Counted from the stretch's first letter, positions 17,087 to 26,151 are shown. The stretch: 64,000 bases of DNA from CAIWHR01 sp963813415 (GCA_963813415.1 CAWEYW010000001.1:310001-374000), one strand, 5' to 3'. Made by a program: numbers and translations. The notes: a model not told the origin generated them from the sequence alone.

Positions 17087-17298
17087 AACGCCCTCCCCGT
17101 CGAGGTAGCCGATCGGCGTGTCGTCGCGATTGGTCCAGGCGGTGCGCTTGTCACGCCGTCGCACGAAGTCATCGGCCGTGAACTGGGTCAGCGCCAGCGA
17201 TCGGCCGATGCCTCGGTGCCGGCACCGCCCGGTTCAATCACGCGAACTCATCAGCGCGGGTTCTGACCCCATCGAGGCGCGTGTACTGCGGGCAAGAT

Positions 17299-17481
17299 CT
17301 ACCGCCGCTGTGCAAAGTATTCCCGCACGCGGTCCGCAGAATTCCCTACTTGTTCCACGGCCTTCGCAAGCTGTTCCTTTGTCACGCCCAGCGCCTGAGT
17401 CCAGTAGCGCACCTCGTGCTCCTGGCCCATTGCGATGCGGCTGCGGTCCTGGCCGCCCCTGTTGGTCGTATCGTCGCTCAT
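17299..17481 (-). CDS. DUF3606 small protein
   Basis: A 60-residue protein with the DUF3606 pattern: basic N-terminus, then EHEVRYWTQALGVTKEQLAK and AVEQVGNSADRVREYF. The start at 17481 has GGAGG about 6 bp upstream in the mRNA. Function unknown; the family is common in Burkholderiales and Rhizobiales, often near stress genes. Confidence 0.85.
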   Translation of the reverse strand: MSDDTTNRGGQDRSRIAMGQEHEVRYWTQALGVTKEQLAKAVEQVGNSADRVREYFAQRR

Positions 17482-18156
17482 GTCTGCCTCCGTTGGCCGC
17501 CCCACACGGCGCAGACGATCTGCACGAGACGTGCCAATGTCGTACTGCGCTGATGCCGCCTTGGTTCACGGGCGGGAGTCCGCGGTCAGGGACCGACCGG
17601 GTGGCCATCGCTAGCCGATGCTCCTGCCGCGATCGATGTTCATGGGCCCAGCCGCCAGTGCCTTCAGCACGGCATCGTGCTCTGCGCAGAAGCGCTCTCG
17701 ATCGAGTTCAACGCGTTGCCGATAGCGGTATCACTTGTGCGCGCGATGGACTCGCCATGGTATGCACCTCGGCCGATCCGAAACCAAAGGCGGCAGACGT
17801 TGTCCGGCGCGAGTACGCGGTGACACGGCGCTATGCTGATTCCATTTCGCCAAGCTCTTCGCGATCGTGCGCCGCGATTGCCGCCAGCGCTCGGAATGGA
17901 TCTGACGTGTCAAGGTGACGAATGGCCCCTCGGCGTGGCGAACCCTTCGGTGCCATGCTTCTTCCAAACCGTCCAGCGGGATTCACCACAAGGTGCCTGA
18001 CGCGCGCGCAGCGATTGTTCGATCCCTTGCCGACGCACACGCTTCAAAAGAGCAGGCATTCGTGGCTGGGTTGGGCGTCGCCGCGGCCGACACCCGCGCT
18101 GTGCACACCGACCGCGCGTGGCCGCGAACAGGGCACTCGCCGGTCCTTGAACGACG
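17482..18156 (-). pseudogene. decayed coding sequence, no intact gene
   Basis: About 675 bp without an intact gene. On the minus strand, protein-like stretches appear in changing frames. One ends QRVELDRERFCAEHDAV...IDRGRSIG at about 17614, another (17740-17830) reads RVLAPDNVCRLWFRIG, and a third (17831-17930) reads HLDTSDPFRALAAIAAHDRE. They look like one or two genes broken by frameshifts. I do not recognise the parent family. Confidence 0.35.
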
Positions 18157-18426
18157 CTATTCGCCGGCCACCAAGCGGCCGCAAATCAGCGCAACGATAG
18201 CGTCCAGCGCTTCTCTCTCGTCGGGACCTTCCGTTTCGAGCACAACGCGACTTCCTCGACTGGCGGCAAGCATCGCTACGCCCATCAAGCTCTTCGCGTT
18301 GACCTTGCGTCCGCTGCGCGCCAGCGACACATCACACTGGTACTGCGCGGCGAGCTGAGCAAGTCGCGCGGACGCCGACACATCGAGGCCGAGCTCGTTG
18401 ACGATCTCGAGGTTGCTTCGCAGCAT
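18157..18426 (-). CDS. HPr-like protein with Asp at the active-site position
   Basis: An 89-residue protein with the full HPr fold and length. The Ser-46 region (VNAKSLMGV, Ser46) and the C-terminal GPDEREALDAI helix are intact. Position 15, where HPr carries the phosphorylatable His in GLHAR, is Asp (GLDVS), and Arg17 is Ser. It therefore cannot take phosphate from Enzyme I in the usual way, while the regulatory Ser is kept, as in Crh-like proteins. No Enzyme I, EIIA or HPr kinase gene is nearby. The start at 18426 matches the HPr N-terminus; a GTG at 18471 is in frame. Confidence 0.85.
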   Translation of the reverse strand: MLRSNLEIVNELGLDVSASARLAQLAAQYQCDVSLARSGRKVNAKSLMGVAMLAASRGSRVVLETEGPDEREALDAIVALICGRLVAGE

Positions 18427-18601
18427 GGGGAAGTGCAACGCTCCCGGCAAATCGTTGGTCGGCACCCGCACGCCGAAGACGTGTGCTGTCTAGCATCGTC
18501 CTTCACTGACAGATGGTCAATGCTTCGCGCCGTTGTCTTCGTATCTTGGCTGCGTCAATTTATCGCATTGCCTGGCGTGCAGCTGAATACTAGGATTCGT
18601 T

Positions 18602-18617
18602 TGTCATGTTTTTGACA
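18602..18617. promoter_or_regulatory. possible operator upstream of the XRE gene
   Basis: The inverted repeat TGTCA-N6-TGACA lies 21 bp before the XRE start codon in an AT-rich stretch between the divergent HPr-like and XRE genes. The position fits an autoregulatory operator. No experimental or comparative support. Confidence 0.35.
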
Positions 18618-18637
18618 TTACTGTTGATGTCTGGCAC

Positions 18638-18886
18638 ATGATCACCGCGGCCCAACTGCGGGCGGCTCGCGCGCTCGTCGGCATGGACCAGCGTGCCTTG
18701 GCAGCGGCATCCGCGCTCTCGCTGCCGACCATCCAGCGGATGGAGGCCAGCGATGGTGTTATCCGCGGCAATGTCGATTCACTGATGAAGCTCATCGCGG
18801 CGCTCGAGGCCGCAGGTGTCGAGCTGATACCCGAGGGGGCCATGAGTGCCACGGGTGGACGCGGCGTTCGGCTGAGGGCTTTTTGA
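18638..18886 (+). CDS. XRE-family helix-turn-helix regulator
   Basis: An 82-residue DNA-binding protein consisting almost only of an XRE/Cro domain: MITAAQLRAARALVGMDQRA, then the recognition helix LSLPTIQRMEAS, then NVDSLMKLIAALEAAGVELI. It lies 58 bp before the six-gene hyf-like operon on the same strand, so it is the obvious candidate to control that operon, and it may bind the repeat just upstream of itself. Confidence 0.9.
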   Translation: MITAAQLRAARALVGMDQRALAAASALSLPTIQRMEASDGVIRGNVDSLMKLIAALEAAGVELIPEGAMSATGGRGVRLRAF

Positions 18887-18944
18887 TGTCTTCGTACGCA
18901 CGCGCAGCGTTCACGGACGACATGGCCTGCACGGACACCGCACC

Positions 18945-20957
18945 GTGGCGCTAGAGGCATTGCTGTGGTGCGTGCTCGCGCTGCTCGCGACGGCACTCGT
19001 CGCCACAGCGTGCACCGGCAGGGCAACAGCGAGCACCCTCGTTTATGTCGTTGCGCTCGTCGTTGGTAGCGTCGCCTTCGCAGGTGGCGTCTGGGCTCTG
19101 CTGACCGGAGACCAGCTAAAGCAGATAGTGGTCCTGCCCATCGGCTTGCCATGGCTGGGGGCACATTTTCGGCTGGACGCGCTGGCCGCTGTCTTTGTCG
19201 CGGTCGTCAATCTCGGTGGCGCGATGGCGAGCCTCTACGGGATCGGGTACGGCCGGCACGAATCCGACCCCGGCCGTGTGCTCCCGTTCTTTCCCGCGTT
19301 CCTCGCGGGCATGAATCTCGTGGTGCTTGCCGACGATGCCTTCACGTTCCTGCTGACGTGGGAATTCATGTCGCTCACGTCTTGGGCGCTCGTGATGGCA
19401 CACCATCGCCAGCCAGGGAATGCGCGCGCCGGTTACATCTACCTGCTGATGGCGAGCATGGGCACGTTTTCCCTGCTGCTCGGCTTCGGCCTCATGGCGG
19501 GTGACACGGGCGCCTACGCCTTCGACGCTATTCGCAGCACGGCGTTTTCCCCGGATGTGGCAGCGGCGGTGGTCGGCCTCGCCCTGCTCGGTGCGGGCTC
19601 CAAGGCCGGATTGGTGCCGCTGCACGTCTGGTTGCCATTGGCGCACCCGGCGGCGCCAAGCCACGTCTCCGCGTTGATGAGCGGTGTGATGACCAAGGTC
19701 GCTGTGTACGGATTCATTCGCATCGTGTTCGATCTGGTCGGTTCCCCCGCCTGGTGGTGGGGTGCGGTGGTGCTTCTCTTCGGTGGCGCAAGCGCTGCCC
19801 TGGGCGTGCTGCATGCGCTGATGGAGCACGATCTGAAGCGTCTCCTGGCCTATCACACGGTCGAGAACATCGGGATCATTTTCATCGGACTCGGACTCGC
19901 GCTCGCCTTCAACGCCAACGCCATGACGGGCGCCGCCGCGTTGGCGATGACCGCGGCGCTGTTTCACGTCTTCAATCATTCGGTGTTCAAGAGCCTGCTA
20001 TTTTTCGGCGCGGGTGCGGTGCTCACGGCCACCGGTGAGCGCGACATGGAGCGCCTCGGCGGACTTGTCCATCACATGCCATGGACAGCGTTTGTGTTTC
20101 TCATCGGCTCCGCGGCGATCTCGGCATTGCCGCCGTTCAATGGCTTCGTCTCGGAATGGCTGACGTTCCAGGCGATCCTGCTGAGCCCGCAATTGCCGCA
20201 ATGGGTGCTCAAGTTCATCGTACCGGCCATCGGCGGCCTGCTGGCCCTCTCCGCCGCGCTGGCGGCGGCGTGTTTCGTGAAAGCCTTCGGCATCACCTTT
20301 CTCGGACGCCCTCGAACGGATGCCGCGCGACAGGCACACGAGACTGACAAGTTCTCGCTGGGGGCGATGTTCGTGCTTGCTTCGCTGTGCTTCGTCGCCG
20401 GGATCGTGCCGGGCTATTTCATGGATGCGCTTGCGCCGGTGACGCAATTGCTGGTTGGCGCGCGGTTGCCGCCGCAGACCGCGCTCAAGTGGCTGACGAT
20501 CGTGCCCATCGCCGAAAGCCGAAGCTCGTACAACGGCCTCTTGCTGTTTCTGCTGATCGCGCTCGCGGCGAGCCTGGCGGCGTACGTAATACATCGCTGG
20601 GGGTCACATGCGGTGCGGCGATCCGCGGCCTGGGACTGTGGGTTTCCGGATCCCCGCCCGGTGACGCAATACACCGCGGGCAGTTTCGCGCAACCCATTC
20701 GCAGAGTGTTTGGGACGCTGGTGTTTCGTGCGCGCGAGGAGATCTGGATGCCACCTCCCGGCGATCCTCGGCCCGCGCAGCTCCATGTTCATCTGCGAGA
20801 CCTCATCTGGGAACTGTTCTATCTGCCGATCGCGAGTTTCGTCCGCAGATCCGCCGACGTGTTGAACCGCCTGCAGTTCCTGACCATTCGCGGCTATCTC
20901 ACACTGGTATCCGGCGCGCTCGTGGTGCTGTTGGCGGTGCTGGCCGTATGGCAGTGA
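18945..20957 (+). CDS. hyfB: hydrogenase-4 component B-like antiporter subunit
   Basis: A 670-residue polytopic inner-membrane subunit of the NuoL/NuoN/Mrp antiporter class, the same length as E. coli HyfB. Family marks include LAGMNLVVLADDAFTFLLTW, PLHVWLPLAHPAAPSHVSAL with the conserved Lys upstream (GSKAGLVPLH), and HDLKRLLAYHTVENIG. It should translocate protons or Na+ as the first membrane arm subunit of an energy-converting complex. GTG start; an ATG at 18922 leads to a stop in the wrong frame. It overlaps the next gene by 10 nt. Confidence 0.92.
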   Translation: MALEALLWCVLALLATALVATACTGRATASTLVYVVALVVGSVAFAGGVWALLTGDQLKQIVVLPIGLPWLGAHFRLDALAAVFVAVVNLGGAMASLYGIGYGRHESDPGRVLPFFPAFLAGMNLVVLADDAFTFLLTWEFMSLTSWALVMAHHRQPGNARAGYIYLLMASMGTFSLLLGFGLMAGDTGAYAFDAIRSTAFSPDVAAAVVGLALLGAGSKAGLVPLHVWLPLAHPAAPSHVSALMSGVMTKVAVYGFIRIVFDLVGSPAWWWGAVVLLFGGASAALGVLHALMEHDLKRLLAYHTVENIGIIFIGLGLALAFNANAMTGAAALAMTAALFHVFNHSVFKSLLFFGAGAVLTATGERDMERLGGLVHHMPWTAFVFLIGSAAISALPPFNGFVSEWLTFQAILLSPQLPQWVLKFIVPAIGGLLALSAALAAACFVKAFGITFLGRPRTDAARQAHETDKFSLGAMFVLASLCFVAGIVPGYFMDALAPVTQLLVGARLPPQTALKWLTIVPIAESRSSYNGLLLFLLIALAASLAAYVIHRWGSHAVRRSAAWDCGFPDPRPVTQYTAGSFAQPIRRVFGTLVFRAREEIWMPPPGDPRPAQLHVHLRDLIWELFYLPIASFVRRSADVLNRLQFLTIRGYLTLVSGALVVLLAVLAVWQ

Positions 20958-21925
20958 GCAGCAGCGATCTCGTGGCCGCGATGCTCGACGCGCTGGTCCA
21001 ACTCATGCAGCTCGTGCTGGTGCTGCTGCTCGCCCCGCTGCTCACCGGCTATGTCCGCAAGATCAAGGCACGCCTGCTGCGCCGGCAAGGCCCACCCCTC
21101 ATCCAGCCGTATCGCGATCTCCTCAAGTTGCTCCGCAAGGAAGTTGTGCTAGCGGAGAACGCCTCGTGGGTATTTCGGGTCGCGCCTTACGTCATATTCG
21201 CGACGACCTGGGTGGCGGCAGCATTGGTACCGACGTTCGCTACTGGGCTTGTGCTCAGTCCGGCCGGTGACCTGATCGCGATCGTCGCGTTGCTGGGCAG
21301 CGCACGCTTCATGCTCGCGCTTGCCGGCCTCGACGTAGGAACGAGTTTCGGCGGCATCGGCGCGAGCCGCGAAATGATGATCGCCTCGCTGGCCGAGCCG
21401 GCAATGCTGATGATTGCCTTCACCGTTTCGCTGCTCGCTGGTTCCACGCAGCTTTCGTCGGTGGCGACCTTCATGCAGGGCGGTGTCGGCCTGCGCGTGT
21501 CGCTGGCGATGGCGCTGGTGGCACTCGTAATGGTGGCGATCGCCGAGAACGCACGGATTCCCATCGATAACCCGGCGACGCACCTCGAGCTCACGATGGT
21601 GCACGAAGCGATGATCCTCGAATACTCCGGCCGGCATCTCGCAGTGATCGAAGCGGCCGCCTCGCTCAAGCTCCTGCTGTACCTCTCGCTTGTCGGTTGC
21701 ATTTTCGTTCCGTGGGGCGTCGCTGTCGCCGGCCAGAACATGAGCGCGTATCTCGCAGCCACGGTGATCTATGCAGTAAAGCTCGCCGTCGGAGGGTTCC
21801 TGCTGGCGCTGTTCGAAACTGCCGTGGCGAAGATGCGTGTGTTCCGCACCTCGGACTTCCTGGGCGCGGCTTTGATGCTCGGCCTCCTTGCGGCGCTGCT
21901 GCTGTTCGTATCGAAAAGCGGCTGA
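20948..21925 (+). CDS. hyfC: hydrogenase-4 component C-like, NuoH homologue
   Basis: A 325-residue inner-membrane protein of the NuoH/HyfC/HycD family, which links the peripheral redox module to the membrane arm. Hallmarks are RRQGPPLIQPYRDLLKLLRK at the first cytoplasmic loop, the ENARIPIDNPATHLELTM motif with conserved acidic residues, and MILEYSGRHLA. Eight hydrophobic segments fit the family. The start lies inside the end of hyfB and the stop overlaps the hyfE start, as in tightly coupled operons. Confidence 0.93.
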   Translation: MAVSSSDLVAAMLDALVQLMQLVLVLLLAPLLTGYVRKIKARLLRRQGPPLIQPYRDLLKLLRKEVVLAENASWVFRVAPYVIFATTWVAAALVPTFATGLVLSPAGDLIAIVALLGSARFMLALAGLDVGTSFGGIGASREMMIASLAEPAMLMIAFTVSLLAGSTQLSSVATFMQGGVGLRVSLAMALVALVMVAIAENARIPIDNPATHLELTMVHEAMILEYSGRHLAVIEAAASLKLLLYLSLVGCIFVPWGVAVAGQNMSAYLAATVIYAVKLAVGGFLLALFETAVAKMRVFRTSDFLGAALMLGLLAALLLFVSKSG

Positions 21926-22587
21926 TGAATGCTTTCGCCCTCGACCTGGCGCATCTCTTGGCCGGTAGCCTGGTGCTGGTGAGTTTCCTGCTGCTCTACC
22001 AGGACCGAATGTTCAGCCTGCTCAATGTATTCGCACTGCACGCGTTCGTGGTGTCGCTGTCGGTCGCATGGCAGGCCTACATCCAAAGTGCCCCGCATCT
22101 GTACATCACGGCCGCGATCGCGTTGATGGTGAAGGCGATCGTGATCCCGGTAGTCCTGCACCGCATCATCGTGCGCCTCGGCATCCATCGCAACATCGAG
22201 ACGGTCGTCGGCATCGGTCAGATCATGCTGGGCGGGATCGGCCTCGTGGCGCTATCCATCCTGGTCATGCTGCCCATCACCGCCGCGGCCGGAACGCTGG
22301 TGCGCGAGGACCTGTCGTTCGCGTTGTCGGTGATCCTGCTCGGATTGCTGATGATGGTGACGCGGCGCAATGCCGTTGGGCAGGTCATCGGCTTCATGTC
22401 GATCGAGAATGGCCTGATCCTCGCCGCCACAGGCGCCAAAGGCATGCCGCTCGTCGTGGAGATCAGCGTCGCATTTTCGATCCTGGTTGCCCTGATCGTC
22501 ATCGGTATCTTCCTGTTCCGCATTCGCGAGCGTTTCGATTCCGTGGATCTTCACACGCTGCATCAGTTCCGCGGGGAGCAGCCGTGA
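21925..22587 (+). CDS. hyfE: hydrogenase-4 component E-like, NuoK-type subunit
   Basis: A 220-residue membrane protein with seven predicted helices; E. coli HyfE is 216 residues. Its middle and C-terminal part has the NuoK-like segment VIGFMSIENGLILAATGAKG with the conserved membrane Glu. It starts in the ATGA overlap with hyfC and its stop overlaps the GTG of hyfF, so its synthesis is translationally coupled to both. Confidence 0.9.
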   Translation: MNAFALDLAHLLAGSLVLVSFLLLYQDRMFSLLNVFALHAFVVSLSVAWQAYIQSAPHLYITAAIALMVKAIVIPVVLHRIIVRLGIHRNIETVVGIGQIMLGGIGLVALSILVMLPITAAAGTLVREDLSFALSVILLGLLMMVTRRNAVGQVIGFMSIENGLILAATGAKGMPLVVEISVAFSILVALIVIGIFLFRIRERFDSVDLHTLHQFRGEQP

Positions 22588-24032
22588 ATGATCTTGGATC
22601 AGTAGCGATCAGGGCCATTCTCCTCATTCCGGCAGTGAGCGCCGGATTGCTGGCCTTCCTTCCCGATGACCGCACCACCGCGCGGCTCAACGTCCTGGCG
22701 ACCGGACTCACCCTTGCCTGCGGCATTGCCCTCTTCTTCGTGCGGCCGGAGCCCGGTCTGTTCCTCATCGTCGACGACGTGAATGTGGTATTCATCGTGC
22801 TCAACACGTTCGTTGGCTTTACCACCAGCGTGTTCAGCGGCAGCTACATTGCGCACGAGCTCGAGATCGGCCGCCTCACGCCGGTCTATCTGCGCTTCTA
22901 TCACGCGATGTACCAGACGCTGATGTTCGCAATGAACCTCGCGTTGCTTTCGAACAATGTGGGACTGATGTGGGTGGCTGTCGAGCTCGCCACGCTGACC
23001 ACGGTGCTGATGGTGGGCATCTATCGCACGCCGGAGGCGCTCGAGGCGGCCTGGAAATACTTTATTCTCGGCAGCGTCGGCATCGCCCTGGCGCTCTTCG
23101 GAACAATCCTCGTCTATCTCGCCGCTTCATCGGTATTGGGTGAAGGACTGGAGGCGATGGCCTGGAGCGTACTCGTGCAGCGTGCTGAAGGCTTCGATCC
23201 GGCGTTGCTGAATCTCGCGTTCGTCTTCCTGCTGCTGGGGTATGGCACGAAGGTGGGGCTCGCCCCATTGCACGCATGGCTGCCCGACGCGCACGCCGAG
23301 GGACCAACGCCGATCTCGGCGGTGCTTTCCGGGTTGCTGCTCAATGTCGCGCTGTTCGCACTTTTACGCTTCAAGATGGTGATGTCGGCCAATGCCAGAG
23401 CGCTCGCTCCCGGGCCGCTCATGATGATCCTGGGCATGCTGTCGGTGCTGTTCGCGTCGTTCATGCTGTACCGGCGCGACGACATCAAGCGGATGTTCGC
23501 ATACTCGTCCATCGAGCACATGGGCATCATCAGCTTCGCCTTCGGTATCGGCGGACCGCTCGCCAACTTCGCGGGGCTGCTGCACATGATCATGCACTCG
23601 CTGACCAAGTCGGCAATCTTCTTTTCCGTGGGCCACATCGCGCAGGTCAAGGGCACGCAGAAGATGGCGGACATCCGCGGCCTCACGGTATCGCATCCGG
23701 TGCTGGGGTGGGGACTCATCCTGGGCGTACTCGCGATCGTCGGCCTGCCACCGATGGGCATCTTCATGAGCGAGTTTCTGATCCTGACGTCGACCTTCTC
23801 GCGCGAGCCGCTGCTCGCCGTGCTGCTGGTATTCGGGCTGCTGGTCGCGCTAGGTGCGTTGCTGTATCGCTTGAATGGCCTTGCATTCGGCGAGGCGCAC
23901 GGCAGCACGGCGTTGGCGCGCGCTTCGTATGTGCCGATGTTCACCCATCTCGCGCTGGTGCTGGCGGCGGGGATCTACCTGCCGCCCACGCTTGTCGCCT
24001 GGTTCCAGCACGTTGCCGGCTTGCTGCGCTGA
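22584..24032 (+). CDS. hyfF: hydrogenase-4 component F-like antiporter subunit
   Basis: A 482-residue second antiporter-type membrane subunit. It shows MYQTLMFAMNLALLSNNVGL, ELATLTTVLMVGIYRTPEAL, GYGTKVGLAPLHAWLPDAHA with the conserved Lys and LPDAHAEGPTP, and DDIKRMFAYSSIEHMGIISF. These match the NuoM/N-like HyfF class. GTG start at 22584 overlapping the hyfE stop by 4 nt; the ATG at 22588 is out of frame. With HyfB this gives two putative ion pumps in the complex. Confidence 0.92.
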   Translation: MNDLGSVAIRAILLIPAVSAGLLAFLPDDRTTARLNVLATGLTLACGIALFFVRPEPGLFLIVDDVNVVFIVLNTFVGFTTSVFSGSYIAHELEIGRLTPVYLRFYHAMYQTLMFAMNLALLSNNVGLMWVAVELATLTTVLMVGIYRTPEALEAAWKYFILGSVGIALALFGTILVYLAASSVLGEGLEAMAWSVLVQRAEGFDPALLNLAFVFLLLGYGTKVGLAPLHAWLPDAHAEGPTPISAVLSGLLLNVALFALLRFKMVMSANARALAPGPLMMILGMLSVLFASFMLYRRDDIKRMFAYSSIEHMGIISFAFGIGGPLANFAGLLHMIMHSLTKSAIFFSVGHIAQVKGTQKMADIRGLTVSHPVLGWGLILGVLAIVGLPPMGIFMSEFLILTSTFSREPLLAVLLVFGLLVALGALLYRLNGLAFGEAHGSTALARASYVPMFTHLALVLAAGIYLPPTLVAWFQHVAGLLR

Positions 24033-24094
24033 TATGTGTTCATTGCCCGCCATGTCCTCCGCCGCGTGATCGCCCGGTTCCTGCCGCCGCTCGA

Positions 24095-25627
24095 ATGAAC
24101 CAATCCCCGAAGACCGGGCTGCAACTCCGCGACGTGATTCACGCCGGCTCCGTGATCCAGGGGCACGCGCCGTGGCCTCGTGCCGTGGTGAGCCCCGACC
24201 AGTGGGAACACGCAAGCGCGCGACTGGTCTCCGGGCACTGGACGCTGCTCGGAATGTGGGCGGAGACGGCGCAGGTCCATATGGCGTTGATCGATAACGC
24301 CGACAGTGCCGTCGGTGTGCTTACCATCCATTGCAAGGAGCGGTGCTTCCCATCGGTGGGCCGGGTGCATCCACCGGCCATGCGCCTGGAACGAGCGATT
24401 CGCGACTTATGGCGATTGGAGCCGGTCGGACTCGGCGATGCACGCCCATGGCTCGACCATGGAACATGGAGCAGTCGGGATCCCCGATGTGGAGCACACG
24501 ACACGTCGCCGGTAGCGCAACGGTATGCGTTTCTGCCCACCGAGGGCGAGAGCATGCACGAGATTGCCGTTGGCCCGGTGCACGCCGGCATCATCGAGCC
24601 TGGCCACTTCCGATTCACTTGCAATGGCGAAGCCGTGGTACGGCTCGAGGCGCGGCTCGGCTACGTGCACAAGGGTATCGAGTCGCTCATGGTCGGCGCA
24701 TCAGCGCAACGCGCGGCGATGCTAGCCGGACGAGTCTCGGGGGACAGTACCGTTGCTTATGCACTGGCCTTCGCCCGAGCGCTCGAGGCGGCGTGCGACA
24801 TCGGGGTACCCGCACGTGCGGTGTGGCTGCGCGCGCTGATGGCGGAGCTCGAACGGCTTGCCAATCACTTGGGCGACATCGGAGCGGTCTGCAACGATGC
24901 GGCCTTCAGCATGATGCATGCGCAATGCGGACATTTGCGCGAGCAGGTATTACGCGCTTCGGACCGGTGCTTTGGACACCGGCTGATGATGGATCAGGTA
25001 ATTCCCGGCGGCGTGCGCAGAGATCTCGCTGGCGAATGCGTCGAACTGCTTCGCGGGTTGCTGAACCAGATCCGCAGCCGGTTCCCGGAGCTGGTTGAGC
25101 TCTATGACAACACGGCCTCGTTACAGGACCGCACCGTCGGCACTGGCATCCTGTCGCCGGAGCTGGCACGTCAATTCGGCTGTGGCGGCTACGTGGGGCG
25201 CGCGTCCGGCCGGAATTTCGATGCCCGGCGCACACCCGGATATGCGCCATACGATGCGCTCCAGTTCGAGCTACCGGTGCTGGCGGACGGCGATGTCGAC
25301 GCGCGCATCTGGATTCGCATTCGTGAGGTCGAACAAAGCACGTCGCTGATCGAGCAGATCCTGCAACACCTGCCAGGCGGGCCAATTGCAGGGGCGGAGA
25401 TGGCGATCAGGGAGGGAGAAGGTATCGCGCTGGTCGAGGGATTTCGCGGTGACGTGCTGGTTGCCGTGAAGAGCGGAGCGAATGGCACCCTCGAGCGGTG
25501 CCATTTGCGCGATCCGTCATGGTTCCAGTGGCCTGTGCTCGAGGCGGCCATCGAAGGCAACATCGTTGCCGACTTCCCGCTCTGCAACAAATCGTTCAAT
25601 TGCTCCTACTCCGGCCATGACCTGTAA
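24095..25627 (+). CDS. hyfG: NuoC-NuoD fusion large subunit lacking NiFe-site cysteines (Ehr type)
   Basis: A 510-residue peripheral subunit. Residues 1-150 are NuoC-like and about 150-510 are like the hydrogenase large subunit/NuoD (GYVHKGIESLM, ELERLANHLGDIGAVCNDAA). In NiFe hydrogenases the first CxxC sits in RVCGIC; here it is RVSGDS (Ser215, Ser218). The C-terminal DPCxxC is N498-K-S-F-N-C503, keeping only the last Cys. Three of four metal ligands are gone, so H2 chemistry is not expected. This fits the energy-converting hydrogenase-related complexes with unknown electron donor and acceptor. Confidence 0.9.
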   Translation: MNQSPKTGLQLRDVIHAGSVIQGHAPWPRAVVSPDQWEHASARLVSGHWTLLGMWAETAQVHMALIDNADSAVGVLTIHCKERCFPSVGRVHPPAMRLERAIRDLWRLEPVGLGDARPWLDHGTWSSRDPRCGAHDTSPVAQRYAFLPTEGESMHEIAVGPVHAGIIEPGHFRFTCNGEAVVRLEARLGYVHKGIESLMVGASAQRAAMLAGRVSGDSTVAYALAFARALEAACDIGVPARAVWLRALMAELERLANHLGDIGAVCNDAAFSMMHAQCGHLREQVLRASDRCFGHRLMMDQVIPGGVRRDLAGECVELLRGLLNQIRSRFPELVELYDNTASLQDRTVGTGILSPELARQFGCGGYVGRASGRNFDARRTPGYAPYDALQFELPVLADGDVDARIWIRIREVEQSTSLIEQILQHLPGGPIAGAEMAIREGEGIALVEGFRGDVLVAVKSGANGTLERCHLRDPSWFQWPVLEAAIEGNIVADFPLCNKSFNCSYSGHDL

Positions 25628-25638
25628 CGGCACCGAAG

Positions 25639-26151
25639 ATGCGTAGGCTGCTGTTGAAAAGCCTGGTCCACGGGCCGCTGACCGAAGCGGCCCCCGCCCC
25701 CGCCGACACGGCGCTGGCGGAGCTTCGTGCCCGCGTCGATAGCGCAGCGCGCAAACGGCTGGGCCGTACGCTGTCCATCCGGGAAGTCGACGCCGGCTCC
25801 TGCAACGGTTGCGAGCTCGAGATTCACGCTCTCAACAACGTCCTTTACGATCTGGAGCGCTTTGGGTTGCGCTTTGTGGCCTCGCCACGTCATGCCGATG
25901 TGCTTTTCGTCACCGGTCCGGTCACCACGAACATGCGCGAAGCACTGATGCGCACCTACGATGCAACACCAGGCCCGAAATGGGTGGTGGCCGTGGGCGA
26001 TTGTGCGCACGACGGAGGTCTGTTTGCCGGAAGCTATGCGTGCGCCGGGGGCGTGGCCACCGTGCTACCCGTCGATTTGCACATCCGCGGCTGCCCTCCG
26101 TCGCCGCTCGCGCTGCTCCAGGGCCTGCTTGCCTTGCTCGAGATGACGTAG
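25639..26151 (+). CDS. hyfI: NuoB/HyfI-like [4Fe-4S] small subunit
   Basis: A 170-residue peripheral subunit with the four cysteines of the N2-type [4Fe-4S] cluster: SCNGCE (Cys55, Cys58), GDCAHDGG (Cys122) and RGCPPSP (Cys152). It is shorter than E. coli HyfI (252 aa) and has no extra ferredoxin part. It starts 11 bp after hyfG and closes the operon. The ferredoxin-like hyfA and hyfH and the membrane hyfD of E. coli are absent here, so this is the minimal electron-transfer chain visible. Confidence 0.92.
   Translation: MRRLLLKSLVHGPLTEAAPAPADTALAELRARVDSAARKRLGRTLSIREVDAGSCNGCELEIHALNNVLYDLERFGLRFVASPRHADVLFVTGPVTTNMREALMRTYDATPGPKWVVAVGDCAHDGGLFAGSYACAGGVATVLPVDLHIRGCPPSPLALLQGLLALLEMT

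Noticed and set aside
24095..25627. Functional NiFe hydrogenase large subunit
   Set aside because: Three of the four metal-binding cysteines are replaced, and no hyp maturation genes are present.
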